Shown: positions 16,263-24,355, counted from the stretch's first letter. The stretch is DNA of 57,865 bases from RGIG7179 sp051893555 (GCA_051893555.1 JBJFHL010000024.1:1-57865); one strand, 5' to 3'. Translations and numbers: made by a program. The notes: generated by a model not told the origin, from the sequence alone.

Positions 16263-17407
16263 GCATTTTCCTCCCTCCGGATATTCACTGCAGTCAGATG
16301 CACATCGCCATCCTGCAGACGAATGCGATAATCCCGGCCTTCCTGCAGATCTGAAACAGAAAGAATCATCCGTCCGTCTTCGGCTTCAATCACTGCATAA
16401 CCACTGGCAAGCAGTCTCTTCGGCGAATTTTCTTCGAGAAGAAGCCGCTTTTTTTCCAGATCGTTCCGGTACAACTCGAGACGCTGACGGAACAAAATCT
16501 GCAGATCCAGAATGTACCGGTCAGCCCGCAGTCTATGATAATTTACTTTATTCTCAAGCTGAAGCAACAGATTCTGTCTGTGCCATTGCAGCTTTTCCTG
16601 CAATTCACAGTCATTCGGTACAGCCATCTCCGCCGCAGCCGTAGGCGTTTCTGCCCGTTTATCCGCTGCAAAATCCGCAATCGTAAAATCTGTCTCATGC
16701 CCCACTGCAGAAATTACCGGTATTCTGCTGCGATAGATTGCTCTTGCCACAGGCTCTTCATTAAATGCCCAGAGATCTTCCATGGAGCCACCGCCGCGTC
16801 CGACGATCAGTGTATCGATTTCCGTGTGATTTTCATTGATATAGTCCAGCATGGAGGAAATATCTGCTGCAGCGCCTTCTCCCTGTACCAGTACCGGAAA
16901 AACCATCACGTCTGTCATTTTTGTTCTGCTCTGAATGATTTTCAGAATATCACGCACTGCAGCACCTGTTTCCGATGTAACAATTCCGATCTTTTTCGGA
17001 TATACCGGGATGGGCTTCTTATGCGCAGGATCAAAAATACCTTCCTGCTGCAGCTTGTCCTTCAGAAGCTGAAATGCGGCCGCCAGGCTTCCGGCGCCGG
17101 ATATCTCCATACTGCGGACAAAAAAGGTGTAGGTTCCCCCTTTTTTAAATACATTGATATATCCGCGGACCACCACTTCCATGCCGTCACCCAGTCTCCA
17201 CGGAAGCGTCTGTGCATAAGAAGAAGGCAGAAAACAGTTCACTTTACTTCCTTCATCCACCAGTGAAAAATACACATGTCCGGAACTATGATATTTCAGA
17301 TTGGATATTTCCCCAATCACGGATATATTCCCAAGGAGCGGATCCGTCTGCAGCACTCTGCCGATATAATCGTTCAGTTGTGTGACAGAAACCGGTCTCA
17401 GCGCCAT
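16259..17407 (-). CDS. xseA: Exodeoxyribonuclease VII large subunit
   Basis: A 382-residue nuclease subunit. The N-terminal OB-fold (about 5-100) is followed by the catalytic region with GRGGGSMEDLWAFN (about 195-208), SAVGHETDFTIADFAAD and RAETPTAAAE. These are the XseA hallmarks. At 382 residues it is about 60 shorter than E. coli or Bacillus XseA; the shortening lies in the coiled-coil part, matching the short XseB. It overlaps the preceding Kae1-like gene by 10 bases. Confidence 0.95.
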   Translation of the reverse strand: MALRPVSVTQLNDYIGRVLQTDPLLGNISVIGEISNLKYHSSGHVYFSLVDEGSKVNCFLPSSYAQTLPWRLGDGMEVVVRGYINVFKKGGTYTFFVRSMEISGAGSLAAAFQLLKDKLQQEGIFDPAHKKPIPVYPKKIGIVTSETGAAVRDILKIIQSRTKMTDVMVFPVLVQGEGAAADISSMLDYINENHTEIDTLIVGRGGGSMEDLWAFNEEPVARAIYRSRIPVISAVGHETDFTIADFAADKRAETPTAAAEMAVPNDCELQEKLQWHRQNLLLQLENKVNYHRLRADRYILDLQILFRQRLELYRNDLEKKRLLLEENSPKRLLASGYAVIEAEDGRMILSVSDLQEGRDYRIRLQDGDVHLTAVNIRREENA

Positions 17408-18339
17408 AATTGCTTCCCCCCCAGCAGTGCCATACCAATGGCGTTATCGGAGGACAGTTCGCTTTTTCCAAATACGATATTCAGATCCCGATAAAGGTTT
17501 TCCGTCAGAAACTGACGCATATACTGGCTGCAGGAAACGCCTCCCGCATAGATAAAATTCTGAATATTGTATTTCACAGACAGCTGCAGCGTCATTTCCA
17601 TGATGGACCTGGAAAGAGTTTCAAATAAATCATCCAGAAGCATGGTCTTGGGATATTCTTTCAGAAGGCGCTGTCCCTGTGTTTCAATGCCGGAAAGATT
17701 TACAAAGCCATCCTTCACCTTAATTCTGGTAAAGATCTGCGGATGCCCCTGGCTGGCCATGGCAATCTTATCCATTGCCTCTCCACAGGGGAAATCAAGT
17801 CCGAGCGCTACACCAATCCGATCCAATACCTGTCCGTATGCCAGATCCCGGGATCCGCCCACGATTTCAAACCGGTTTTCATTCACCAGCAGCGCTTCTG
17901 TGGTTCCGCCAGAAAAATGGAAGCAGATGATCGGGTTCACATCTCTCAGTTCCGAATAATAACGAATTGCTTCGATATGACCTTCCTGGTGGGAAAACTC
18001 ATAAAGCGGTACCCCCAGCGCAGCGGCAACAGCTCTGGCATAGCCTAGTCCTGCAGTAAATACGGGCATATAAGATCCCTTCACCGGTCGTGGACGTGAC
18101 GAAACCGATACTGCACCGATCTGCTGGCGCAGGCTGTCTTCTTCAAACAGCCTTTCCAGTACAGGCGGCATATTCTGTACATGCTGAAAGAGAGCTTCCG
18201 ATTGCCGCAGCCCTCTCTCTCCTCTCTTTACCTGCAGCAGCTGCTGATGATTGAAAAGGATTTCTCCTGAGGCATCGACCACTGCCGCTGAAGTTTTATA
18301 GTTACTGGTATCTATCCCTAAAGATAAGCTCTTTTTCAT
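17398..18339 (-). CDS. Kae1/TsaD-like ASKHA-fold protein (peptidase M22 family paralog)
   Basis: A 313-residue protein of the Kae1/TsaD superfamily: LGIDTSNYKTSAAVVD at the N-terminus, a HQEGH metal site near 118 (TsaD has HxEGH), FSGGTTEALLV near 145, and C-terminal GGVSCSQYMR and DNAIGMALLG. TsaD makes the t6A37 tRNA modification with TsaB and TsaC, but this protein is shorter and diverged and no tsaB, tsaC or tsaE lies near. Clostridia often carry such a paralog between nusB and xseA. Function unknown; a real TsaD is probably encoded elsewhere. ATGA overlap with nusB. Confidence 0.75.
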   Translation of the reverse strand: MKKSLSLGIDTSNYKTSAAVVDASGEILFNHQQLLQVKRGERGLRQSEALFQHVQNMPPVLERLFEEDSLRQQIGAVSVSSRPRPVKGSYMPVFTAGLGYARAVAAALGVPLYEFSHQEGHIEAIRYYSELRDVNPIICFHFSGGTTEALLVNENRFEIVGGSRDLAYGQVLDRIGVALGLDFPCGEAMDKIAMASQGHPQIFTRIKVKDGFVNLSGIETQGQRLLKEYPKTMLLDDLFETLSRSIMEMTLQLSVKYNIQNFIYAGGVSCSQYMRQFLTENLYRDLNIVFGKSELSSDNAIGMALLGGKQLWR

Positions 18340-18722
18340 GCGATCTTCCCCAGAACGGCATTGACAAATTTCGGTGACTGGTCTGTACCATATGTCCGGG
18401 CCAACTCGACCGCTTCGTTGATGGAAACTGCCGCCGGTATATCATCCATAAAAAGGATCTCGCCGACAGCAAGCCGGATAATGGCCAGATCCATTTTCGT
18501 CATACGGGAAACAGGCCAGCCTTCGCTGCAGCTGTCGATCGTTGCATTGACTCTGCCGATGTTTTTATAAATTGCTGTAAGAAGTTCTTCCACATACGGC
18601 TTCTGTTTTCCCAGTTCCTCTCTGGACAGATATTTCTCCATGTCCGGCGCTTCGAAGTCCTGCTGTGCTTCCATCTGAAACAGTGCCTGCATGGTATATT
18701 CTCTCGCTTGTTTTCTGTTCAT
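18336..18722 (-). CDS. nusB: Transcription antitermination factor NusB
   Basis: A 128-residue all-helical protein that with NusE binds boxA RNA in rRNA operons. Typical segments are ALFQMEAQQ near the N-terminus, MDLAIIRLAVGEILFMDDIP, INEAVELARTYG and KFVNAVLGKI. ATG 18722 follows AAGGAAG; a longer frame from 18782 would overlap the asp23-family gene and has no binding site. Second gene of the run that starts at the 19143-19171 promoter. Confidence 0.95.
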   Translation of the reverse strand: MNRKQAREYTMQALFQMEAQQDFEAPDMEKYLSREELGKQKPYVEELLTAIYKNIGRVNATIDSCSEGWPVSRMTKMDLAIIRLAVGEILFMDDIPAAVSINEAVELARTYGTDQSPKFVNAVLGKIA

Positions 18723-18735
18723 ATTTCTTCCTTCG

Positions 18736-19110
18736 TTACCTTTCCTGAGACAGGCCCTTCTGCAGGTTGACACCCTGCACATGAATGTTTACCATCTGTA
18801 CCGCCAGACCGGTCACAGATTCCACTGCCTCTTTGACTGAACTCTGTACTTCCCACGCCAGATCGGGAATTCTGGCGCCGAACTCCACATTCAGATAAAT
18901 ATCGATGCCAAGCCCTTCTTCTTCTTTGGTGAGATCAATTCCTCTGGTGATATTCTCTTTTCCAAGAATTTTCTTCGTCAGATGATCTGTAAACTCCCCG
19001 TTCAGTCTGCTGACACCGGAAACCCGCAGCGCAGCTCTGGCAGCAATCATACTGACAATTTCTTCTGAAACTCTGTTTATCGTCTGTTTATCATTACCGG
19101 TTCCTGCCAT
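18736..19110 (-). CDS. Asp23/Gls24 family envelope stress protein
   Basis: A 124-residue protein with the DUF322 pattern: VSEEIVSMIAARAALRVSGVSRL, then GLGIDIYLNVEFGARIPDLAWEVQSSVKEAVE and VNIHVQGV. Asp23-like proteins form a membrane-associated layer in staphylococci; the role of the small clostridial version next to nusB is not defined. Its ATG follows GAGGTGAAAGA, and a consensus promoter lies directly upstream, making it the first gene of the run through nusB and beyond. Confidence 0.85.
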   Translation of the reverse strand: MAGTGNDKQTINRVSEEIVSMIAARAALRVSGVSRLNGEFTDHLTKKILGKENITRGIDLTKEEEGLGIDIYLNVEFGARIPDLAWEVQSSVKEAVESVTGLAVQMVNIHVQGVNLQKGLSQER

Positions 19111-19142
19111 TCTTTCACCTCGGGCATATTAAATCAGTATCT

Positions 19143-19171
19143 ATTATAACAGACTCCGTCCGTGTTTTCAA
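19143..19171 (-). promoter_or_regulatory. Strong sigma-A promoter of asp23-nusB run
   Basis: Minus strand TTGAAA (19166-19171), 17-base spacer, TATAAT (19143-19148). It lies between the last spoIIIA gene and the asp23-family gene and is the only clear promoter before the terminator at 2217. Confidence 0.8.
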
Positions 19172-19177
19172 TGGGTA

Positions 19178-19723
19178 TTAGTACATGCTCTGAATAATGA
19201 TTTTATCAGCGGTTCTGCCGGTTTCCCGCATAACGATATCGCAGATCTTAGCCACTGTATTTGTGTCCAGTTCCTGTTTATTTACCGTCACATTGACGCT
19301 GCTCTCTGTGATCAATACGAAAGAATCAGGCAGATTTTTCGATTGGATCAGGCTCTCAATGGACAATTCATTTTCCATGGCCGAAAGGATCCGTTCTTTT
19401 TCTTTCATGGCATTGGCTTGTTCATCCTTGTTTTTGCTGTCATTGATGGTGGAATCCAAAGCTGCGATCAGTTTGTTTCTTTCCAGCTCCAGTGTTGCCC
19501 TGCGCTCGTCGAACGAACCATCTGCTGCCAGGTCCTTTTCCTTCTCCTCTGTCACAGCCAGACTATCCACCAGAACATCCCCATCATGGACAGGAATTTC
19601 GGTTTTTCCTGTCTGGGTCAGCAGCAGACCTGCGCCGAATGCCACCACAAGGGCAGCTGCTGTGAGCCTTTTGCTTTTAAAAAGAATATCCTTGTAAGTA
19701 AACTTTTTTTTCTTACTTTCCAA
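19178..19723 (-). CDS. spoIIIAH: Stage III sporulation protein AH
   Basis: A 181-residue mother-cell protein with a single membrane span (about 19-37) and a C-terminal EscJ/PrgK-like ring-building domain (about 115-180) that in Bacillus projects into the intermembrane space and binds SpoIIQ of the forespore, forming the feeding-tube channel. The central region is a charged helical segment. Start is TTG at 19723, seven bases after GGAGG; no in-frame ATG competes. Last gene of the spoIIIA operon; the next promoter lies only a few bases after its stop. Confidence 0.9.
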   Translation of the reverse strand: MESKKKKFTYKDILFKSKRLTAAALVVAFGAGLLLTQTGKTEIPVHDGDVLVDSLAVTEEKEKDLAADGSFDERRATLELERNKLIAALDSTINDSKNKDEQANAMKEKERILSAMENELSIESLIQSKNLPDSFVLITESSVNVTVNKQELDTNTVAKICDIVMRETGRTADKIIIQSMY

Positions 19724-19735
19724 AACATTTCCTCC

Positions 19736-20104
19736 TTACGAATGATTTGCGTCAGATTTCTTTTCGAAAACAATAACGCTGGATACCGGAATATCATAAA
19801 GGGTCGCAACACCATCGGTCAATTTCTTCTCCACTACGGGATTGCCTGCCCCATCCGCAAGAACAATGACGCCCTTTACCTGATCCCGGCTGTCGTATTC
19901 GACCATGACTTCCACGCTGCCTGCCCCTTCAATGGATGACAGAACGCTGCACAGCTTCTCCTCCGTACCTCCATTTCCATCCAGAATCTGTTTCCTGCCA
20001 TTTGTGTCGGAGAGCAGCAGATTCAGTGCGAGAATGGCAATGGCAGCAACAAGGAGTGCCCTTACAAGCCGTGTGAAGTTCTCTTTTCCTGTTTTTTCAA
20101 ACAT
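19736..20104 (-). CDS. spoIIIAG: Stage III sporulation protein AG
   Basis: A 122-residue protein with one membrane span (about 15-31) and a ring-building domain in which VEVMVEYD (near 65) and VSSVIVFEKK (near 108) match the SpoIIIAG core. SpoIIIAG forms the large ring of the mother cell-forespore channel in Bacillus. It is well under the roughly 230 residues of the B. subtilis protein, lacking most of the linker and C-terminal region. ATG 20104 is chosen over GTG 20113 because AGGAG is 8 bases before the ATG and directly abuts the GTG. Confidence 0.88.
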   Translation of the reverse strand: MFEKTGKENFTRLVRALLVAAIAILALNLLLSDTNGRKQILDGNGGTEEKLCSVLSSIEGAGSVEVMVEYDSRDQVKGVIVLADGAGNPVVEKKLTDGVATLYDIPVSSVIVFEKKSDANHS

Positions 20105-20148
20105 GTTTCTCACTCCTATTTATATGAAAAAATAAAATCGTTATGCAT

Positions 20149-20325
20149 TTATTCCATTTCACCCACCAGATGTATCAGTGGATCCAGAATCACAGCAAGA
20201 ATGACAAGAGAAAAAATAAATTTCACGTATTTCTCCATAGATGATTCCGGAATCAGGATCTGAAAGAAACTCAAAGACAAAATCACCAGAAACACATTAC
20301 TGATCCATGTATATATTTCCGTCAT
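20149..20325 (-). CDS. spoIIIAF: Stage III sporulation protein AF, minimal form
   Basis: A 58-codon frame occupying exactly the AF position between AE and AG. Two membrane spans are visible (VFLVILSLSFFQILI and FIFSLVILAVILDPLI) with the conserved PESSMEKYVKF between them, matching the start of SpoIIIAF. B. subtilis SpoIIIAF has about 200 residues with a soluble C-terminal domain that is absent here; only about 40 bases separate its stop from spoIIIAG, so the domain is not hidden in another frame. ATGA overlap with spoIIIAE and a GGGAGG site support translation. Confidence 0.85.
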   Translation of the reverse strand: MTEIYTWISNVFLVILSLSFFQILIPESSMEKYVKFIFSLVILAVILDPLIHLVGEME

Positions 20326-21410
20326 GTGCCGCCTCCCATATTCATGATCGTAGAAATAAACAGAATAAAAAGCAGGCAGGTAAAAAATAGAACGGAAGCG
20401 ATGGAAATCATAGCGGTTCCCATATCGCTGATACCATCGACCGTCTTTCCTTCCGAGACCGGCTCCATCAATGCACCCGTCAGCTTGTAAATTACGCCGA
20501 CAATGAGGATTTTGAGAAGCGGAACCGCCATCATCAGAAGCAGCGCAAGCAGACCAAAAACCCCAACCATATTTCGAATGGAACCCATACAGCGCAGAAA
20601 AAGCTCGACAGTATCCGATGTAAAGCCGCCCACAATGGGAATAAATGTACTGATGGAATACTTGGCAGCACTCATCAATATTCCGTCGGAAGCTTCCGTC
20701 AGAAGACCCTGTATCGTGATTACACCGGTCAGTATGGTAAGGATCAGTCCGGTGAGAAATACCGCGCCGTTTCTCAGCAGCTTTGCCAGTTTATTTACAT
20801 AATTTTTTTCCGTTAAACAATTGATCAGACTCAGTACCGCAGAAAGATACAGCGCCGGCAGGATAAATGCTTTCACCAGAAATCCAAAACCAGTTACAGC
20901 ACCAAGAATCAGTGGACTCAGAACGGTTCCTCCCGCTGCAGATCCGGTTGCGATCAGAATACCCATGAGCACCGGCATGAGGATTTCCATGGTCCAAACC
21001 ATCGTTGAAACGGTATCCAGCGCCAGTCCGTAAGCAATGCGAAAGCTGTTGAGAGAAATTCCGATAATGACCATGGTGCATACCAGCAGGCTCAGTTGGG
21101 ATACGTTTTTGCTTCCAAAGCCTTCAGACAGGCTGCGCAGAAGGCCGAGTATGATGCAGATGCACAGGATCTCTGCCATCACCACCATAGCACCTTCCAT
21201 TTCATATAGAAACAGCTCTTTCAGATTGTTAATCGTGGAGCTGCTCTGAAACAGGCTTTTCTGTTCCAGGGTTGCCTCCAGAATATTTTCCAGTGTAAAC
21301 GGATCAGAAATTCCTTCTGATAATCTTGCAGCTTCCTCGGAAATTCCGTTGAAATTCTCACCTTCCGTCACATGTTCAAATTGTTTTTCCAGTATACTTT
21401 CGTAATCCAT
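20322..21410 (-). CDS. spoIIIAE: Stage III sporulation protein AE
   Basis: A 362-residue polytopic membrane protein with about eight spans starting near residue 75. The stretches MEILMPVLMGILIATG, LILTILTGVITIQGL and FIPIVGGFTSDTVELFL are characteristic of SpoIIIAE, the largest integral component of the SpoIIIA-SpoIIQ complex in the mother-cell engulfing membrane. The roughly 70-residue N-terminal part is soluble. AAGGAG precedes the ATG; 10 bases separate it from spoIIIAD and it overlaps AF by 4. Confidence 0.93.
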   Translation of the reverse strand: MDYESILEKQFEHVTEGENFNGISEEAARLSEGISDPFTLENILEATLEQKSLFQSSSTINNLKELFLYEMEGAMVVMAEILCICIILGLLRSLSEGFGSKNVSQLSLLVCTMVIIGISLNSFRIAYGLALDTVSTMVWTMEILMPVLMGILIATGSAAGGTVLSPLILGAVTGFGFLVKAFILPALYLSAVLSLINCLTEKNYVNKLAKLLRNGAVFLTGLILTILTGVITIQGLLTEASDGILMSAAKYSISTFIPIVGGFTSDTVELFLRCMGSIRNMVGVFGLLALLLMMAVPLLKILIVGVIYKLTGALMEPVSEGKTVDGISDMGTAMISIASVLFFTCLLFILFISTIMNMGGGT

Positions 21411-21419
21411 ATAGTCTCC

Positions 21420-21803
21420 TTATACTATGCTGTTCAGCAGTTCCAGCAGGGAGGTGAAGACAGGAAGCGCGATAAAAAAAATCGCGATTTTTCCTGCCAT
21501 TTCCACTTTACCTGCGATGGATTTTTCTCCTGCATCCTGACAGATTGCAGAGGTAAATTCTGTCACATAGGCGATTCCCAGTGCTTTTAAAATAATCGGA
21601 AAATAACTCTTTCCATAAGAAAGCTGGTCGTAAATATCCTCCAAATATGTGAAGCTGTACTGTATGCTTCCGATGACATAAAAGAGCAGGAGTATAGACG
21701 CACATAAAACGGCTTCGATCGTAAACTCCGGTTTATATGCTTTAATCAGTGCAATGAGAATTACACAGATTACGGCTATGGCGCAGATTTTCAGGATCAT
21801 CAT
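21420..21803 (-). CDS. spoIIIAD: Stage III sporulation protein AD
   Basis: A 127-residue membrane protein with three or four spans, including IKAYKPEFTIEAVLCASILLL and the conserved ILKALGIAYVTEFTSAICQDAGE segment with an invariant-looking acidic/Cys patch. SpoIIIAD and AC are paralogous small components of the channel complex. It starts ATGATG; either Met may be used. Nine bases separate it from spoIIIAC. Confidence 0.92.
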   Translation of the reverse strand: MMILKICAIAVICVILIALIKAYKPEFTIEAVLCASILLLFYVIGSIQYSFTYLEDIYDQLSYGKSYFPIILKALGIAYVTEFTSAICQDAGEKSIAGKVEMAGKIAIFFIALPVFTSLLELLNSIV

Positions 21804-21812
21804 GATATGTAC

Positions 21813-22013
21813 CTAAAATGTGAGAAAAACACGGACAGTATCAAAGAATTCTGTCAGCATATTGATGATGATGGCCAGCACGAGAATCACGCCTGCCAGC
21901 GTGACCATCATGGCCTGCTCTTCCCGACCGGCCTTGTTAAGCACCTGATTGAGAATGGCGATCGCGATGCCGATGGCAGCGATTTTGAACAAAATATCCA
22001 CATCAAACGTCAT
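21813..22013 (-). CDS. spoIIIAC: Stage III sporulation protein AC
   Basis: A 66-residue protein with two membrane spans: DILFKIAAIGIAIAILNQVL and MMVTLAGVILVLAIIINML, joined by NKAGREEQA. Length and the GREEQA turn are typical of SpoIIIAC. AGGAGG precedes the ATG. Part of the tightly packed spoIIIAA-AH operon. Confidence 0.94.
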   Translation of the reverse strand: MTFDVDILFKIAAIGIAIAILNQVLNKAGREEQAMMVTLAGVILVLAIIINMLTEFFDTVRVFLTF

Positions 22014-22025
22014 ACTTTCCTCCTG

Positions 22026-22541
22026 TTACAGCAGCACCAGGGCTGCGACGGTACCCCCGAAAAAACCGATCCGACAAAACATGGGACCCTTGACCCTGCT
22101 TTCTTCTCTGGCTTCTGCCAGTTGTTCCTCCAGCCTCTTTTCGAGATAATCAAACTGCATCTTCTGATTTTCATAATCAGTCTGCCCGATGAAAGATCCA
22201 AGATGACAGATGGACTGTATGTCCTCTTTCGTCAGCGGAGTATTTCTGTATGTTTCTTTCGCTGCACGGATCCAGATACACCGGATTTCACCCTGGTTTT
22301 CCCGCAGTTCTTTCTGACAACGGTCCAGAAGTATATATGCCGGCGTAGCTTCTTTTGCTGCAGTCTGTTGAAATAACGGAAGCAGCGGCTGCTTGAAATA
22401 ATCGATCCTGCTTTTCAGCGCCAGCATCATTTTCAGAAAGTCCTCCAGCAGGCGGATGCGCTCCTTCAGTTCCGCGGCTTTCCGCACACCTGAAAAACCT
22501 GCAGCAGCCACCAGCGCGATCAGTCCGATCATCTTAAGCAT
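22026..22541 (-). CDS. spoIIIAB: Stage III sporulation protein AB
   Basis: A 171-residue protein with hydrophobic segments at both ends (LIGLIALVAAAGFSG and FFGGTVAALVLL) and a helical cytoplasmic middle. This hairpin-like layout resembles GspF/CpaF-type partner proteins of secretion systems, as proposed for SpoIIIAB. ATG 22541 follows GGGAGG and overlaps the end of spoIIIAA by 8 bases; a longer open frame to 22676 lies wholly inside spoIIIAA and is rejected. Confidence 0.92.
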   Translation of the reverse strand: MLKMIGLIALVAAAGFSGVRKAAELKERIRLLEDFLKMMLALKSRIDYFKQPLLPLFQQTAAKEATPAYILLDRCQKELRENQGEIRCIWIRAAKETYRNTPLTKEDIQSICHLGSFIGQTDYENQKMQFDYLEKRLEEQLAEAREESRVKGPMFCRIGFFGGTVAALVLL

Positions 22542-23439
22542 ACTGTGCCTCCCGATGGATTTGGGATGTATCCGCGATTTCCCGGATCGTACCGGCGCCT
22601 TTCTCATTGGATAAGAAGACAAGCCGCCGGAATATTCCTTTTTCCACCAGTTTCCCCACAGCGGAGCGGCATACATCCTCCCTGTCCCATCCGTGGATGG
22701 AGGTAATTAATGCCACACCGGAAGCCAGACACTGCATGACTGCTGAAATATCTTCCGGTTTCCCGATTTCATCGGTAAAGATGACCTGCGGTGCCATGGA
22801 ACGGAGCAGCATGGAAATTCCCCATGCCTTATCGCATCCGTCCAACACATCACATCTGGGGCCCAGATTAAAGCTGGGACGTCCGTGAAACATTCCGGCT
22901 ATCTCAGACCGTTCGTCGCAGATACCTACCTGAAAACGGCATTCTGACAGCTCTCTGGCCAGATCACGAAGCAAGGTGGTCTTCCCACAGCCAGGCGGAG
23001 AAATAATCAGGGTATTGACCGGACGTCCGTTCTCCAGTATTTCCGGCACCAATTTCCGGCTGCACCCCCGCACCTCTCTGGCGAAACGGATATTCAGCGA
23101 ACTGATTTCCTGCAACAGAGCAGGCTGCCCGTCTTTCATAACAGCTCGTCCGCAGATCCCGACCCTGTGACCGCCTTCGATCGTAATAAATCCGCGGGCC
23201 AAGTCTGTTTCATATGCGTAATAGGAATACTGGATCAGCTGATTTAATGTATCGTGAAGTTCATCCTGCGTAATCCTGTGCTGCAGATACCGTTCCCTGG
23301 TTCCGCATCGCAGACAGATCTCCTGCCCGCACCGGAAACGTATCTCTTCCACCTCCCGTATGACTGAATCGGGCAGAAGAAGCATCTGCCCGGCGATCTC
23401 CCGCGGCAGTTTTGATGTAATTTCCCGTAAGTTGTTCAT
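22534..23439 (-). CDS. spoIIIAA: Stage III sporulation protein AA, secretion-type ATPase
   Basis: A 301-residue AAA/secretion ATPase. Walker A is PPGCGKTTLLRD near residue 160 and the Walker B region reads QVIFTDEIG near 222, with a following SIHG. The protein resembles type II/IV secretion motor ATPases and is thought to energise the SpoIIIA channel. First gene of the operon; its ATG follows AAGAGGAAC and a sigma-E-like promoter lies 50 bases upstream. Confidence 0.95.
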   Translation of the reverse strand: MNNLREITSKLPREIAGQMLLLPDSVIREVEEIRFRCGQEICLRCGTRERYLQHRITQDELHDTLNQLIQYSYYAYETDLARGFITIEGGHRVGICGRAVMKDGQPALLQEISSLNIRFAREVRGCSRKLVPEILENGRPVNTLIISPPGCGKTTLLRDLARELSECRFQVGICDERSEIAGMFHGRPSFNLGPRCDVLDGCDKAWGISMLLRSMAPQVIFTDEIGKPEDISAVMQCLASGVALITSIHGWDREDVCRSAVGKLVEKGIFRRLVFLSNEKGAGTIREIADTSQIHREAQYA

Positions 23440-23490
23440 AGTATGTTCCTCTTTTCCATTTTCCCTGCTTTCTCCCTTGTGGGATATTAC

Positions 23491-23518
23491 AGTCTATGAT
23501 TTGGACAAGGTTTTATGA
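23491..23518 (-). promoter_or_regulatory. Sigma-E-like promoter of spoIIIA operon
   Basis: Minus strand TCATAAA (23512-23518), 13-base spacer, CATAGACT (23491-23498). Spacing is exactly that of mother-cell sigma-E promoters and the -10 agrees at six of eight positions with CATACAnT-type sites. spoIIIA is a sigma-E regulon member in Bacillus. Confidence 0.6.
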
Positions 23519-23519
23519 C

Positions 23520-23571
23520 AAAAAAAAGAAACAGCCAGGGGCTGAACATTCTCAGTCTGAAAGCTGTTTCT
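23520..23571 (-). terminator. Terminator of HAD phosphatase gene
   Basis: Minus strand AGAAACAGC (23563-23571) pairs exactly with GCTGTTTCT (23527-23535), followed by a run of eight T. It begins two bases after the stop codon of the HAD gene and insulates spoIIIA. Confidence 0.88.
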
Positions 23572-23572
23572 G

Positions 23573-24247
23573 TTACACATGTTTGAAGTTCGTTCCGTCG
23601 AGCAGTCTTCGGGCAATCTCCGGCAGATCCGAAAATTGAACAAGTATGTTTTGTGTCAGTTCTTTTTCCACATGTCCGAATCCGTAAGAGGCATAGATAA
23701 ATGGAACGCCGGCCAGCTTCGCAGCTTCCTGATCACCGGCAGTATCGCCCACATATACTCCCTTTTCAATCTGGTTACGCTGTATCACCAGCGAGATGTT
23801 TTCTCCTTTTGACAGTCCGGTTCTGCCAGCCATTTCGATATCGTCGAAATACTTCCAAAATTCAAAATGGTCTAAAAATGCCTGCACATAGCCATCCTGA
23901 CAATTGCTGACAATGGCAAGAAAAAAGTTGCGCGACAGTTCATTCAACACCTCTTCGAGGTGGGGATACAGATTACCTCCATGCTTTCGTACATAAGGGT
24001 GTTCCGCTTTGCTGCACTCTGCCATGATTTTCATGTATTCGTTTTCTGGTTTATCCGGGAAAATCAGTGAACCGATGACCGACATGGTTTTTCCCATGAA
24101 ACCGCACATCTGCTCCAATGTAATTTCCGTGCTGTATTGTCTCAGTACCGGATTCCATGCTTCCACGATCTGCCGGGATGAATCCCACAGAGTCCCATCC
24201 AGGTCAAAGATAACTGCTTTTCGTTGATGTCTGTCTTTCTCAATCAT
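23573..24247 (-). CDS. HAD-family hydrolase (subfamily IA)
   Basis: A 224-residue phosphatase-type protein. Motif I is IFDLDGTLWDS near residue 14, motif II IVSNCQDG near 112 and motif III/IV VYVGDTAGDQEAA near 168; a helical cap lies between motifs I and II. Substrate unknown; the family includes phosphoglycolate and nucleotide phosphatases. ATG 24247 is chosen because AAAGGA lies 10 bases upstream. It has a plausible promoter and a strong terminator and is therefore probably a single-gene unit. Confidence 0.82.
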   Translation of the reverse strand: MIEKDRHQRKAVIFDLDGTLWDSSRQIVEAWNPVLRQYSTEITLEQMCGFMGKTMSVIGSLIFPDKPENEYMKIMAECSKAEHPYVRKHGGNLYPHLEEVLNELSRNFFLAIVSNCQDGYVQAFLDHFEFWKYFDDIEMAGRTGLSKGENISLVIQRNQIEKGVYVGDTAGDQEAAKLAGVPFIYASYGFGHVEKELTQNILVQFSDLPEIARRLLDGTNFKHV

Positions 24248-24276
24248 TTGAAACGGTTCCTTTCTATACACCGTTT

Positions 24277-24305
24277 ATCTTACACCAGCCTGCAGGGATT
24301 GTCCA
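24277..24305 (-). promoter_or_regulatory. Putative promoter of HAD gene
   Basis: Minus strand TGGACA (24300-24305), 17-base spacer, TAAGAT (24277-24282). The -35 matches at five of six, the -10 at four of six positions. Confidence 0.5.
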
Positions 24306-24308
24306 GAC

Positions 24309-24355
24309 AAAAAATGACACAGAACCCTGCCCGAAAGCCGGGAAGAGTCTGTGTC
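24309..24355 (-). terminator. Terminator of the 22-codon peptide gene
   Basis: Minus strand GACACAGA (24348-24355) pairs exactly with TCTGTGTC (24316-24323), with a second GC-rich pairing (CCCGGC with GCCGGG-like bases) in the loop, followed by ATTTTTTG. It ends the short transcript that starts upstream of 24478. Confidence 0.85.

Noticed and set aside
22542..22676. N-terminal extension of spoIIIAB to 22676
   Set aside because: It lies wholly inside spoIIIAA, whereas GGGAGG precedes the ATG at 22541.
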